64,000 nucleotides of DNA, from positions 27,823 through 91,822 of the forward strand of contig WNNJ02000620.1 in the NCBI GenBank assembly GCA_012934845.2, read 5' to 3'. Both the position numbers and the translations under genes were made by a program. Under the pieces are notes generated by a model. The model did no database searches, was not told the DNA's origin, and saw only the letters and a list, made by a program, of their open reading frames with translations. This document shows positions 1 to 9,917 of this stretch, in pieces; position 1 is the first letter of the stretch, and every line of letters begins with the position of its first letter. Origin of the DNA: Pomphorhynchus laevis (lineage: Eukaryota > Acanthocephala > Palaeacanthocephala > Echinorhynchida > Pomphorhynchidae).

Positions 1-8
1 GTGGTATT

Positions 9-1631
9 GTGGAATGCCTTGCTACGTCTTTTTCGATACCGACAAATAATTCACAAAGAGCTTCTATCACTTCGCATGGTGTAGCATTAAAGCAATCTTC
101 GCGTTTTCTTCCAGTAACGATTAGTGAGATTGTAAGTCAGCTTGATCAGCTTGACCCATTTAGCTCTACTGGCCCTGATGACATTTCTCCGTTTCTCTTG
201 AAGAATTTATCTAGATATTTGGCTCCTTCCCTTCTTGCTATTTTTGAGAACAGTTTGACCAGTGGATGTGTTCCTGAAGTCTGGAAAACTGCCATCGTAG
301 TTCCGATCCCAAAGAAAACCATTGCAACGGCTTGTACTGACTATAGACCAATCAGCCTGACTAGTTCTCTATGCAAAGTGCTTGAAAAGTTGATCGCCAC
401 CCGGATCAGGCATCACTTGAGGGAACTCGGAATAATGTCGTCTTCTCAGCACGGTTTCCTCCCTGGTCGTTCCTGCTTAACAAACTTATTGACTTCACGC
501 GAAATGTGGGTTGAGGCGGTCAGTCGCGGCCAATCAATTAATGTGGTATTCATTGACTTTTCAAGAGCATTCGATCGGGTGCCGCATGAGAGCTTGGTAG
601 CATTACTATTTAACTACGGCATTCCTGTAATGTTGTGTAATTGGATTCAAGATTTCCTACGTAATCGTTTCTTTAGGGTGAGAGTTGGCACCCATCTTTC
701 CACTTCCAGACGCGTTTACTGTGGTGTTCCGCAGGGTACCGTACTAGGACCTCTGCTGTTTATTGTGTTCCTTAACGATTTGTTGCTGCGGATTCAGAGT
801 CCCTGTCTTGCTTTTGCTGACGACCTCAAAATATGGTCTGTAGATGATATTGATCCGCTTGGCATTTCCCTGCAGGAAGACCTTAATGAAATATACCAAT
901 GGAGTGAGGCTACTGGTATGAAGATCAATGTTGACAAATGCGGCCACATGAAATTAGGAAGGCGTTGCGATGACCGTCGTTTTCGCCTCGGAACTTCAAT
1001 TCTTAATGTCGTCATGGAGTATAGGGATCTGGGTGTCATGGTGCATAGGACATTGAAATCCCGATCAAATACAGAGTTTGCCTATAGCAAGGCTTTGCGA
1101 GCTATGTACTGCGTCAAAAATGCATTTAATCGTATTAATCCATACGTCTTCAAACGGCTTTACTGCGCTCTTGTTCGCCCGCATATAGAGTACTGCGTGC
1201 AAGCAGTTTTTCCATACACTAAGAAAGAGTTCAATAGACTAGAGTCAATCCTTCGTAGAGGTTCTCGAATGTGTATGGATGGATCATATTCATATCGTGA
1301 GCGGCTTGAATTTCTAAAGATACCATCTTTGGGTCAGAGGCTATATTACCTAGACCTTGTTGCATTATGGCGAATGGTTAATGGGATAGATGGTTTTCCC
1401 TCGTGCTATGTTAAAGTTTGTTCTCAGACGCATCGTGGCCACCCGTTGAAACTATTTAAGTTTCCCCACGGTAAAGTAGTGAGTTTGGCTAGGCTCTCAC
1501 ATCGAGCATTAAACGCCTGGAACACGTTGCCAGGAGAAATAGCATGTACCAAGGACTTATCTCAATTTAAAGTTCAACTTCGTCAGTGGATTAACGATCA
1601 TGGCATTCCGAATGTATACAATATTATGTAA
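9..1631 (+). CDS. CR1-like LINE ORF2, reverse transcriptase and C-terminal part (5' end outside window)
   Basis: Long open frame of 540 codons encoding the RT half of a non-LTR retrotransposon polyprotein that copies element RNA at the nicked target. Visible RT blocks in order: a GPDDISP-type finger segment near residue 55, YRPISL near 115, IDFSRAFDR near 180, GVPQGTVLGPLLF near 240, and the catalytic FADDLKIW near 265. It ends with the usual C-terminal tail (SHRALNAWNTLP) of CR1-type ORF2. The endonuclease half is absent because the window starts inside the ORF, so the ATG at 9 is probably internal. No stop interrupts the frame, which makes this the best preserved CR1-like RT here. Clade assignment to CR1 rather than Jockey is by motif style only. 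Confidence 0.85.
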   Translation: MECLATSFSIPTNNSQRASITSHGVALKQSSRFLPVTISEIVSQLDQLDPFSSTGPDDISPFLLKNLSRYLAPSLLAIFENSLTSGCVPEVWKTAIVVPIPKKTIATACTDYRPISLTSSLCKVLEKLIATRIRHHLRELGIMSSSQHGFLPGRSCLTNLLTSREMWVEAVSRGQSINVVFIDFSRAFDRVPHESLVALLFNYGIPVMLCNWIQDFLRNRFFRVRVGTHLSTSRRVYCGVPQGTVLGPLLFIVFLNDLLLRIQSPCLAFADDLKIWSVDDIDPLGISLQEDLNEIYQWSEATGMKINVDKCGHMKLGRRCDDRRFRLGTSILNVVMEYRDLGVMVHRTLKSRSNTEFAYSKALRAMYCVKNAFNRINPYVFKRLYCALVRPHIEYCVQAVFPYTKKEFNRLESILRRGSRMCMDGSYSYRERLEFLKIPSLGQRLYYLDLVALWRMVNGIDGFPSCYVKVCSQTHRGHPLKLFKFPHGKVVSLARLSHRALNAWNTLPGEIACTKDLSQFKVQLRQWINDHGIPNVYNIM

Positions 1632-1796
1632 CCGCTATTAACTTTTTTTTTCTTCTTTTCTTTTCTTTTTTATTTCCTATGTGATCAGTTGAAACAGCCA
1701 TTTGGCTGTTTCAGTTGAAACATTTTCAGTTGTTCCATTTGGCTGTGATCAGTTGAAACAGCCATTTGGCTATAACTTGTAATACTAATAATAATA
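1632..1796 (+). repeat. 3' UTR of the CR1-like LINE with hairpin and (TAA) tail
   Basis: After the stop codon and a T-rich run, a perfect 9-bp stem (GAAACAGCC/GGCTGTTTC, loop ATTT) lies at 1691-1712. The sequence GATCAGTTGAAACAGCC recurs at about 1747-1763. The element closes with GGCTATAACTTGTAATA followed by short TAA-type repeats. The same closing motif (GGCTATGACCTGTATTA, TAA repeats) ends the plus-strand LINE fragment near 49.35 kb, so the two belong to related families. Such 3' hairpins are normally the RT recognition signal. Confidence 0.65.
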
Positions 1797-2003
1797 TTTA
1801 CTGAAATCTGAAATTTATCATAATTAAGACTTTTGCCATTGCCTTCTGTTTATACCCTTTTAACATCATTTTCCTTAATTCACTATTTTCAATTAACTCT
1901 ATATTATGTATGAGTGCATATATCTTCATTTATTTTATCAAAATTAAGACTTTTGCAATTGCATTCAGTTTATATAATGCTTCTAATATAATCATTACAT
2001 ATA
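1797..2003. repeat. Non-coding AT-rich spacer with a 40-bp unit duplicated 120 bp apart
   Basis: No gene seen. A unit of about 40 bp beginning TATCATAATTAAGAC occurs at 1816-1855 and, slightly diverged, at 1936-1975. Nothing else recognisable. Confidence 0.5.
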
Positions 2004-3248
2004 TAAGTGTACCACGACTTACTCATTTCTCGAGACAAGGCTCTATATAGTGTTCTCATCTCCCTCGACCTCACCTCCGCATTCGACAATCGACCACTCC
2101 GTCCTCCTTTCTCGCCTTCGTTATGATTACGGCTTTTCTTCCTCCTCCGTAGCATGGTTTGCCTCATATCTATCCCACCGTTCCTTTCGCGTCTGTTCTA
2201 ATTCATCATCCTCCCCTCCCATCCTTATTTTTTGCGGGGTCCCACAAGGTTCAGTCCTAGGTCCCCTGCTTTTCTCTCTTCTGCTTGGCGATTTATCTCC
2301 GTTTATCAAACCTTACTCCTTTAAGGGCATGCAATACGCCGATGACATTCTAATCTATGCTCATGCACCGGCACATCGCATACACGATATCGGCATTTCT
2401 GCCTCCAACTGTCTTTCTTCTATCTACAAACGTCTCTCCAATCTCCATCTCGTTCTAAACCAAGAACAGTCCAAAATAATGTGAATCCTCCCCCGTCAAC
2501 TTAACATATCTCCTCCCTCTGTATATTTTGCCAGATTAATCATCCCAATAGTCCACAATCTCACTTTCTTAGGATTCAATTTCGATAATCACCTTTCCCT
2601 TAAACCCTTCGTCCGTGACTAGGTCTGCTCATCTAACTTAATTCTCCGTGACATCCGCCGTATCTGCCCCCTTATCGACTTCCGTTCTTGTATGTATCTT
2701 CTTTCATCGTTTCTTTTCCCTAAAATCGATTACTGCCTTAGCCTTTTCGCCAATTCTCCAAAATCCATCATCCTACCCCTACAACGAATAATCAACACCG
2801 CCGTTCGAGTGCTCTTTCGTCTCCGTCGCTTCGACCACACATCCACATTATTTTGCCCAACTCTCCTGGCCCACCATTCACATCCGCATCAAACTCCGCC
2901 TTCTTCTCGTTACTTTTCGACTCATCGCTGTCGGCTTTCCATCGTTCATCAACCTTCCTTTCTTAGACGACACTCGCCCCACCTCGCTATCGCTGCGTTC
3001 CCGTCATACTCTCTTACTCCTTCCACGTTCCTAATTACTCCAACAACTACGGTATCCGATCCTTCCTCGTCGCCGCCTTACTCGCCTGGAATCAACTCCC
3101 TCTCGACGTCCGCTGCGCCCCCTCCTTTATCACATTCAAACACCTCCTCCGTTCACACCTTCTCGACACCTGATTTACAGTTTTGTTTTGTTGTGTTCAT
3201 GTAAGCGTGCGCTGGCACGCATTTGCCACGTTAAAATAAATCTTTTTT
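2004..3248 (+). pseudogene. Family L (L2/CR1-type LINE) copy, 5'-truncated, RT part only
   Basis: Nearly identical over its length to the RT part of the long copy at 30-34.5 kb. The RT segment shows GVPQGSVLGPLLFSLLLGD and MQYADDILIYAHAP (intact ADD catalytic box). After about 2484 the frame is broken by a stop and shifts before the C-terminal piece at 2692-3204. It ends with the family's 3' hairpin GCGTGCGCTGGCACGC at about 3206-3221 and TTAAAATAAATC plus a T run. The 5' truncation is typical of LINE insertion. Not functional. Confidence 0.85.
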
Positions 3249-3352
3249 TATATAGATTCCAATTCATTTCCTCTGATAAAAAAGATCTTGATAGAAAGAA
3301 ATAAATAATGAAATGCAACGTCACCAAATAAATTCACTCAATGTCTTTCCTC

Positions 3353-3907
3353 CTATTTTGGGCAGCTTCGTGTCCCTCGGCGGCCGAATCCGCGAAGGTT
3401 GACTGAAGCTGGTCCGTCGCAGTCGCTGTCCATCCTTCGCAGGCTATTGTAGTGCTTGTTGCGGCGATATGAAATGTGAAGCTCCGTCGCTTCAACTTCC
3501 ATTTGTCGATTCTCTTCAAAGCTGTTTTCGCTAGCGTTCTTGTCGTCCAACAAAGGAGCTAGGCACTCTGTTATATGAAGGGCATGTAAAGGATCTTGGC
3601 TGCAATCTTCGCTTATCGTGGTGCTGTTAATAATCCAAGGCATAATTTCTTCCTGGTGAATGACAATGGGAACGCGTTTGAGGAGAGCAAAGGCCACCAG
3701 TGCCTCATTTCCGGAAAACACACGCGGTTTGCGAAGCTGCGCTTTCCTCTCTCGCCGTTTCCGCACATTTGTTAATAATTGATTCACTGTCAGATGCATG
3801 TTCTTGTGACATTTCACAATCGTGGACATCAGATTGCGCCTTCGCACACACCTTTCTGACATTTTCCGTCTCGAGTGCAGCGCCAGACTCCTCACCAGCC
3901 AGATCAA
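3353..3907 (-). pseudogene. OTU-like cysteine protease fragment, probably retrotransposon-borne
   Basis: Minus-strand frame of 184 codons. Residues about 65-95 read as the OTU core strand-helix (GNEALVAFALLKRVPIVIHQ), and about 50 residues later comes ELHISYRRNKHYNSL, whose HYNS is the usual OTU histidine block. The Asp/Cys block expected earlier is not evident in this frame. An overlapping minus frame (3705-3947) looks equally coding upstream, so the gene is probably frameshifted. It lies just downstream of the REL endonuclease tail at 4084-4425 on the same strand. OTU-like domains are known from some non-LTR elements (for example Dualen), so it may be part of that element. A host OTU gene fragment is the alternative. 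Confidence 0.45.
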
Positions 3908-4083
3908 GTGCCTGGAAGAGGTTCATTCTTCGTGTGGGATTCTCCATTATGGGGTTAGCAATCTCGTAATACGGTCGCTTTAACAGATCAATGCTAGATA
4001 ATAGATTTTGAATTTCCTCTCATGAGTGATATTGATATTCGTTGAAAGAGCCGTGTAGATGCGATGCTGTATGGTAGAGATGA

Positions 4084-4425
4084 TCAAATTGCTAAGGATC
4101 GGGCGATTCGTCTGATGATTTTCTCCCCTTCCATATTCCAGCTGCCGTAACACTCCAAGACTGCAGGTATGAAGTTATATCCCGCCTCAATCATTTTAGC
4201 ACGGTACTTCCTATCTTTGACCGATGATGCGTACTGCGCAGCTGCGTAACCAGGCACATAAGCTGACTGGCGAAGAAAGGATTTCTGTAGTGGATGTGTT
4301 ACCGCGAAATCTATAGCATCTGAAGGATCCCCGTAGATCAGAATATCGGCTGGCCGTTCTTGTAGATTTTGGACAAGGTTACGAACCTCGCAACCCACAT
4401 GCATTAAATAATTTATTTTGATCAA
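4084..4425 (-). pseudogene. C-terminal REL-endonuclease tail of a non-LTR retrotransposon (element D)
   Basis: 113 codons on the minus strand. The order RPADILIYG, then IDFAVTHPLQ, then GYAAAQYASSVKDRKY and FIPAVLECYGSW is the pattern of a PD-(D/E)XK type restriction-like endonuclease tail following a LINE-type RT (acidic residue, D-x-AVT strand, K/Y helix). The RT itself is missing upstream. It is a different lineage from elements A, B and C, whose endonuclease ends differently. The minus-strand sequence continues to about 3290 with an AATAAA-like stretch that may be its 3' end. Confidence 0.55.
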
Positions 4426-4439
4426 TAAATTATTGATCT

Positions 4440-4865
4440 AAATTTTCTATTTTGATCTTGCTCCCAAATGATTATAGATGATCATATAATGATGTATAGA
4501 TGGGAGATAGAGATTAGTATAGATGGTAGATCCTGCTCCCATCTATATCTCAAATTTTCTACAATGTTGGCAATTTCTTTGTGCTTTTTAAAGCTCTTTA
4601 TTACTTACATTGCACCTGATGATTAAAAACAATCTATAATCTGTCCGATATTCAAAAATATTGATCGCAATCAGACGAATAATTACCGTTTTATATGTTT
4701 GACATTTTGCCTGTAAGGTAATAAATATGATTTTCTTTTTGTATCTAGAAGTAAATAACACAATCATTGATGATCAGGGTGGTTTCAGTCCACACCGTTC
4801 TACCGGTGTGGGGATAGCGATATGTGACTATACATAGTAATATGTAAACTATCGCTATGTATACT
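4440..4865. other. Non-coding AT-rich stretch
   Basis: No gene supported. It contains imperfect repeats of 'TCTATTTTGATC..GCTCCCA' near 4447 and 4534, and a short run of GATAAAGTT/GATCAAGTTGATAAA units at 4873-4912 where REL element C begins. Confidence 0.4.
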
Positions 4866-4869
4866 ATCA

Positions 4870-6192
4870 CTTGTTGATAAAGTTGATCAAGTTGATAAAT
4901 TTGATAAAGTTTCTGAATTGTTTGAACTAGCGAGCTCAGAAAATGAGAATTCGAAATATGCACTTGCTGAGGTTACCGTGATTTCACAACTGATACTACA
5001 ACGTCCATTAAAAGGAAAAATAAGCGTGTGCAGAAAATTACTTACTCGTCGGATAAAATGGTGGAATGATGGAAGACTGGATGATCTGCTTGCAGAGGCG
5101 AAATATCTGCAACAAAAGCACAGACAACATATGGTGAGGCACAGGACTTTCCATCCATGATCGCTATTGGTTGATCGCTATTATGGTTGATCGCTTGCAG
5201 GTTGATAAAATGCCAGGGGTAAGGCCTATAGGTATTGGCGAAGTTTCCAGGCGTATTATCGGGAAAGCTCTCGTACACACAATCTCTAGAGATTTACAAG
5301 ATGTGGCATTAGGAGATCAATTATGTGTTGGCTACCGATGTGCTATGGAGAAGATTGTTCATAACATCCGACGTCTCTTCGAATCGTCTTCAGAGCAATG
5401 CATACTCCTCATTGACGCACACAATGCCTTCAACACAGTCAACAGAGCGTTAACACTCCGAAACATTAATCAAATATGCCCTTCATTCTAAAAAATTACT
5501 ATCTGCATGATGCAGAACTTCAGATTGAGGATGATATACTGTGGTCACGCGAAGGCTTCACATAGGGAGATTCGTTTGTAATGTTAGCATATGCTGCCGC
5601 AACGATTCCCCTTATTAGGTCGCTTAAAGCTAAAGTCCCTGAAGTTCTTCACAGCTGGTATGCAGATGATGCTACCGGCATTGTAAATCTAAGCAGTATC
5701 AGATAAGTGTGGCGTGAAATTACAAGCATTGGGCAAGGCTACGGATTCAAGACAAATACCTCAAAATGCAAGCTATTGGTTCATCCAACGATTGAAAAAG
5801 ATGCCTTGTTAGCATTCGAAGGCACAGGAGTCATTGTGACAAGTACAGGATCTGAAGTGCTGGGATCTCCGATTGGAATGAATGACTATGTTGCTGAGGT
5901 GATTGAGGAAAAGATAAAGGTGTGTGTTTCGGATGTTAGGAAACCAGCGAATATAGCAGAAATAGATGCACAGGTAGCATATTCGGCATTTACACAGGCC
6001 CTGTAATTCATGTGGTTGTATGTGATGCGCACGTGTCCACTGGCACCAACTCACTTTACGATATTAAGCGATGCGATTTAAAAAGAACTGATTCCAAAAA
6101 TACTGGACAAACTGTCAACTTCATCAGAGGAGGAAGTCATTTATGGTCTGCCATTGAGAGATGGAGGACTCGGAATCCGCGACCCTACTATT
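4870..6192 (+). pseudogene. REL-endonuclease LINE element C, 5' part (N-terminal region and RT), broken
   Basis: Plus-strand frames at 4918-5160, 5171-5491, 5707-6006 and 6012-6194 align in order with intact element A at 37.2-39.9 kb: SQLILQRPLKGK, GVRPIGIGEVSRRIIGKA, IDAHNAFNTVNRAL, WYADDAT (in a third frame near 5660) and LGSPIGMNDYV. At least three frameshifts or stops separate them, so it is dead. It is interrupted at 6192 by family L, with ACTATT duplicated on both sides (6187-6192 and 12446-12451), and resumes at 12446. Of the three nested elements it was first in place. Confidence 0.8.
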
Positions 6193-6438
6193 AATAATAC
6201 AATAATTTATTTAAAGTGGCAAATGCGTGCAAAATGCACGCTTACATGACCACTAACAACAAAAAAGAACAGCAAAAGTCACAGATAATTAGTTAATTGT
6301 TGAAATGGAATTGGATTTGGCGTTTGAAGCACGGCATAGATGTTGATTGGCGGATATGAATAGGCAGTTGATTCCACAAGAGAGGAGCAGCCACAACGAA
6401 GGAGCGGAAGCCAAAAGAGGTAGAGTAGTTTTGGGACA

Positions 6439-6528
6439 TGTTAAGATCCAAAGTGAGGCTAATGTAGCTTTATTGAAAACATCTACAAAACAAATAACAT
6501 TAAAACACAACTTAGTTAATTCACGACA
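6439..6528 (-). repeat. 3' LTR of the Gypsy element
   Basis: 90 bp with TG...CA ends (minus strand TGTCGTGAATT...GATCTTAACA), containing AATAAA. Matches the repeat at 9828-9917 except for one base. Confidence 0.85.
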
Positions 6529-9500
6529 TTCTCCTCCGCCAAACATAATCTCGTAGATACGCGGGAGTAGCTTTATTTCGCACGGGTCTTTCGTTGCTCT
6601 GCAGAATTTCATTTCCTTTCTCGTCGGATATTTTGAAAGTATCGTTTAAAGTATCGTCGTCCGTACTCACAGTTTTATCGTCGCTGTAGCTGGTATCAAG
6701 GTTATAGCTGCTTTCAATATCATCTTTAGTAGTAGTTGTAAGTTGTGATGTATCGTTCGTACATTCATGATCTTCTATCATTAGATTTTGGCAGCTATCT
6801 CCACCTGACAACCGTTGTCCGATATCGAAACCGGGAGCCACGTCCCTTAAAGAAACCGCACCTTGTCGTTGATTAGGATATTCGATGATAGCGTATTTGT
6901 TGTTAGCAGTCACAAGTTTAGCTGGACAACCTATTGGTTCATATTTCGATTCACGTCTATGATTCCGGACAATCATCCATTTTGGAAACGTTTTGCCTTC
7001 ATTACTCTTTCTGGTACGAAAATATCCGTTCGTGAGGTGTGTAGTTGGTTGAAGTACATAAAAGACTCCTTATGCTATTGAGTGCTCTTGGTAATATTAT
7101 TTGCCACTGATGAATATACATTCGTTCACCTCGTAACGTGGTAGTTATAGCTGTCCAAATTGTTGAATTGTATCGTTCGCATTGCCCGTTACCTCTTGGG
7201 TTGTACGGTGTTGTGGAACTGCTAGCGATTCCTCTCTCACTGAGAAATTGTCTGACATCCGATGACAGAAACGACGTACCTCTATCCGAATGAATATATT
7301 CTGGACAACCAAAAATAGCAAATATTTCGTCCAAACAATGACACACAGTTTTAGCAGACATATCGGGGCACGCGTAGGCAAAAGGAAACCGACTATACTC
7401 ATCAATCACAACAAGGAGGAAACGGGTTATCTTGCTTCTGTTTAGTTGATTGAATATAAAACTAACTGATCTTTGGTCTGTGATGATTTTAAAATGCCTT
7501 CCGATAAGAAAATGTCGCCACTTAATAAGGGATTCCACTATGGCTAAAGCCTCTTTCTCGATTGCTGCCCATCTCTGCTCGCTTACAGAAAGTTTTCTTG
7601 AAAAAAACGCAATCGGACGACCGTCTCCGTTCAGTGTAGCCGCAATGCACGTTTCAGAAGCGTCTGTCTCGACTGTTAGCGCTTGAGCGTTATCGATGTG
7701 GTATAAAGAAGCACTCGCAATATCTGCTTTAAGCTTTTCAAATGACAGTTTTGATTCAGCGTTCATAGGGAATGAAGCGTTTCTCAAGAATTCAATCTTT
7801 TGTGAAAATTCTGGTATCCAAGACGAGTAGTAAGCAAAGAGTCCAATACTTCGTTGTAAGGATCTGACATCGTAGGGGGGAGTTCATGTAAAGCCTGCAA
7901 TCTGTCCGGATCTGGTTTCAGTACTCCTTGACAAATTAAGTAGCCGAGAAGCTTTATTTCTTTCTTGTTAAATTCACATTTAGTTGTATTCATTGTGAGC
8001 CCGCACTTGGTAGCGACACTGTTGAATTTGCCCAGATTTTCGTCGTGTTCTTGTTGGGTCATTCCGCAAATTGTAATGTTATCTAGATAGGTAAATGTAC
8101 TTTTTAATTCATTTGTTTCAATCATGTGATCCATACATCGCTGAAAGCATGACACTGCATTCTTCAAACCAAAGGGCAATCTCGCAAAGCAATATAATCT
8201 TCCATCTGCTTCAAAGGCAGTATATAGTCTATCGTCTGGATGTAGAGGAACTTGATGATAAGCAGACTGTAAGTCAATTGTAGAAAACCATTTGTATTTA
8301 CTAATTTCATACACAAGATCTTGTAAGTTTGGCAAAGGATAGGCATCCAGCAATGTATATTTATTTATCGTTTGTGAGTAATCAATAACAAGCCTGCGTT
8401 TATGTCTCTCCGAGCGCGTAACTACCACTTGAGCTCGCCATGGTGAAATACAAGGTTCGATAATCCCATCTTTCAATAACTTCTGAACCTCCGATCGAAT
8501 AAAATCACGATCGGTTGGATTATATCGGCGAGACCTCGTTGCAATAGGAATGCAATGTTCATTTAGATGTGAAAATGGTCGAACTGGCTTGAAATCTATA
8601 GGTCGCAAAGCAGCAATTACCAATTCGTTTCTAGGACCATTCAATTTTAGTTTGAAACTTATGCTCATTCATAAAATCCATCCCCAATATTGCTTCGGTA
8701 CATGTCGTCCAGAACATGAAATATAATGTTTTTATAAATTTGGGACTTGTAGATGATGGAAGTAGTGACATGGCCTTTAGTTAAAGTCTTGAAGCGATTA
8801 GTGGCCATTGTAATAGGCCGTATATCTCTGACGATAGGCAATTTCATCTTACTCACAATATCAGTTCGAATAAAACTATAACAACTCCCTGTGTCAAACA
8901 AACACTCTACTCTTTTGTTGCAAATGGATATTTGGTCTACAGCTTTTCGGTCAGACAGTATTGAAGAAATGCACGCAGAGTATTTATTACGACCGAATTG
9001 TGAAGATCGACACGCTCTTGCAAAATGTCCTTCCTTCTGACATTTATGGCAAATTGAATTTTTTGCCGGACAAGATTCTCGACTATGCTTTGATTGACTT
9101 CCACAAAAAAAGCACTTCCAATTACTTTTGATTGTTGCAACTACTCTATCATTCATTTGTGCCAGTTGATCTGCCGCCTCTTCCTTTCTGCTGTCGGAAA
9201 CATGAGCTAGTCAATAATAAGGTCCTTCGATTACCGTTGAACGTTTTTCCGCACTTTCCATAGCTTTTGCAATTTCAAAAGCGTCTGTTAGTGTTAAGGT
9301 ACAGTTTTCAAGTAAACGTTCTCTAATTTTCTTTGAGGAAATACCCGCTATGAACGCATTTAGAATTGCGTGATCTCGGTGATCTTGTGCCGATACTTCT
9401 TCGAACTTACATTCTGAGGCTAGTTGCTTTAAACTATTAGTGTAGTGTTGAATATCTTCTGCATCTTCTTGTCTCCTCGCGAATAGTATATATCGAGCAT

Positions 9501-9827
9501 AAATGACATTGGTCGGTCGCTCAAACATCGATCGAAGCGTCTTGATAGCTTCTGCATAATCAGACAGTTGTTGAGTTGACTTGAAAATTTGAGGAGAAAC
9601 GTAATTACGCAGTAACGTCAATCGAATCTCACACGGAGCTCCGATGTGTTCGATAAACGCTTCGAATGTTGATAGCCAATGTTTCCAAATATCCGCTCCG
9701 TTTGGGTCTTCTGTGTCTATTGTAAGTTTACTTGGCTGCAGATATCGTGCATAATCAACGTTCGCCAATCCGTTTCCGACTGGGTCCATCTTGACAACAA
9801 ATGCTCACACAAATGTTTTCAATAAAT

Positions 9828-9917
9828 TGTTAAGATCCAAAGTGAGGCTAATGTAGCTTTATTGAAAACATCTACAAAACAAATAACATTAAAACACAAG
9901 TTAGTTAATTCACGACA
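9828..9917 (-). repeat. 5' LTR of the Gypsy element
   Basis: 90-bp partner of 6439-6528, flanked outside by GGACA. The gag start lies only about 40 bp downstream. The bases just inside it are complementary to a 14-nt stretch within the LTR, rather than to an obvious tRNA. Confidence 0.85.

Larger units (their letters stand above)
6439..9917 (-). mobile_element. Ty3/Gypsy-family LTR retrotransposon (fossil), nested in family L
   Basis: Compact element of about 3.5 kb on the minus strand with 90-bp LTRs and a 5-bp target duplication GGACA (6434-6438 and 9918-9922). Parts from 5' to 3': gag-like region (about 9.8-9.2 kb), zinc knuckles (CX2CX4HX4C type) with an aspartic protease (about 9.15-8.67 kb), RT (about 8.67-7.8 kb), RNase H and integrase core (about 7.8-7.0 kb), and a C-terminal tail to 6.5 kb. 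All parts are recognisable but the coding region is broken, with roughly four or five breaks. The two LTRs differ at about one position in 90, so the insertion is young relative to its host elements. Placement below Ty3/Gypsy is uncertain. Confidence 0.85.

Noticed and set aside
744-1039. Minus-strand frames opposite the first RT
   Set aside because: Antisense shadows of a clear RT frame, with no motif and no conservation in other copies.
4790-4860. Possible hairpin around GATAGCGATATGTG / ACTATCGCTATG
   Set aside because: Pairing is short and interrupted; no support for a structured RNA or regulatory site.
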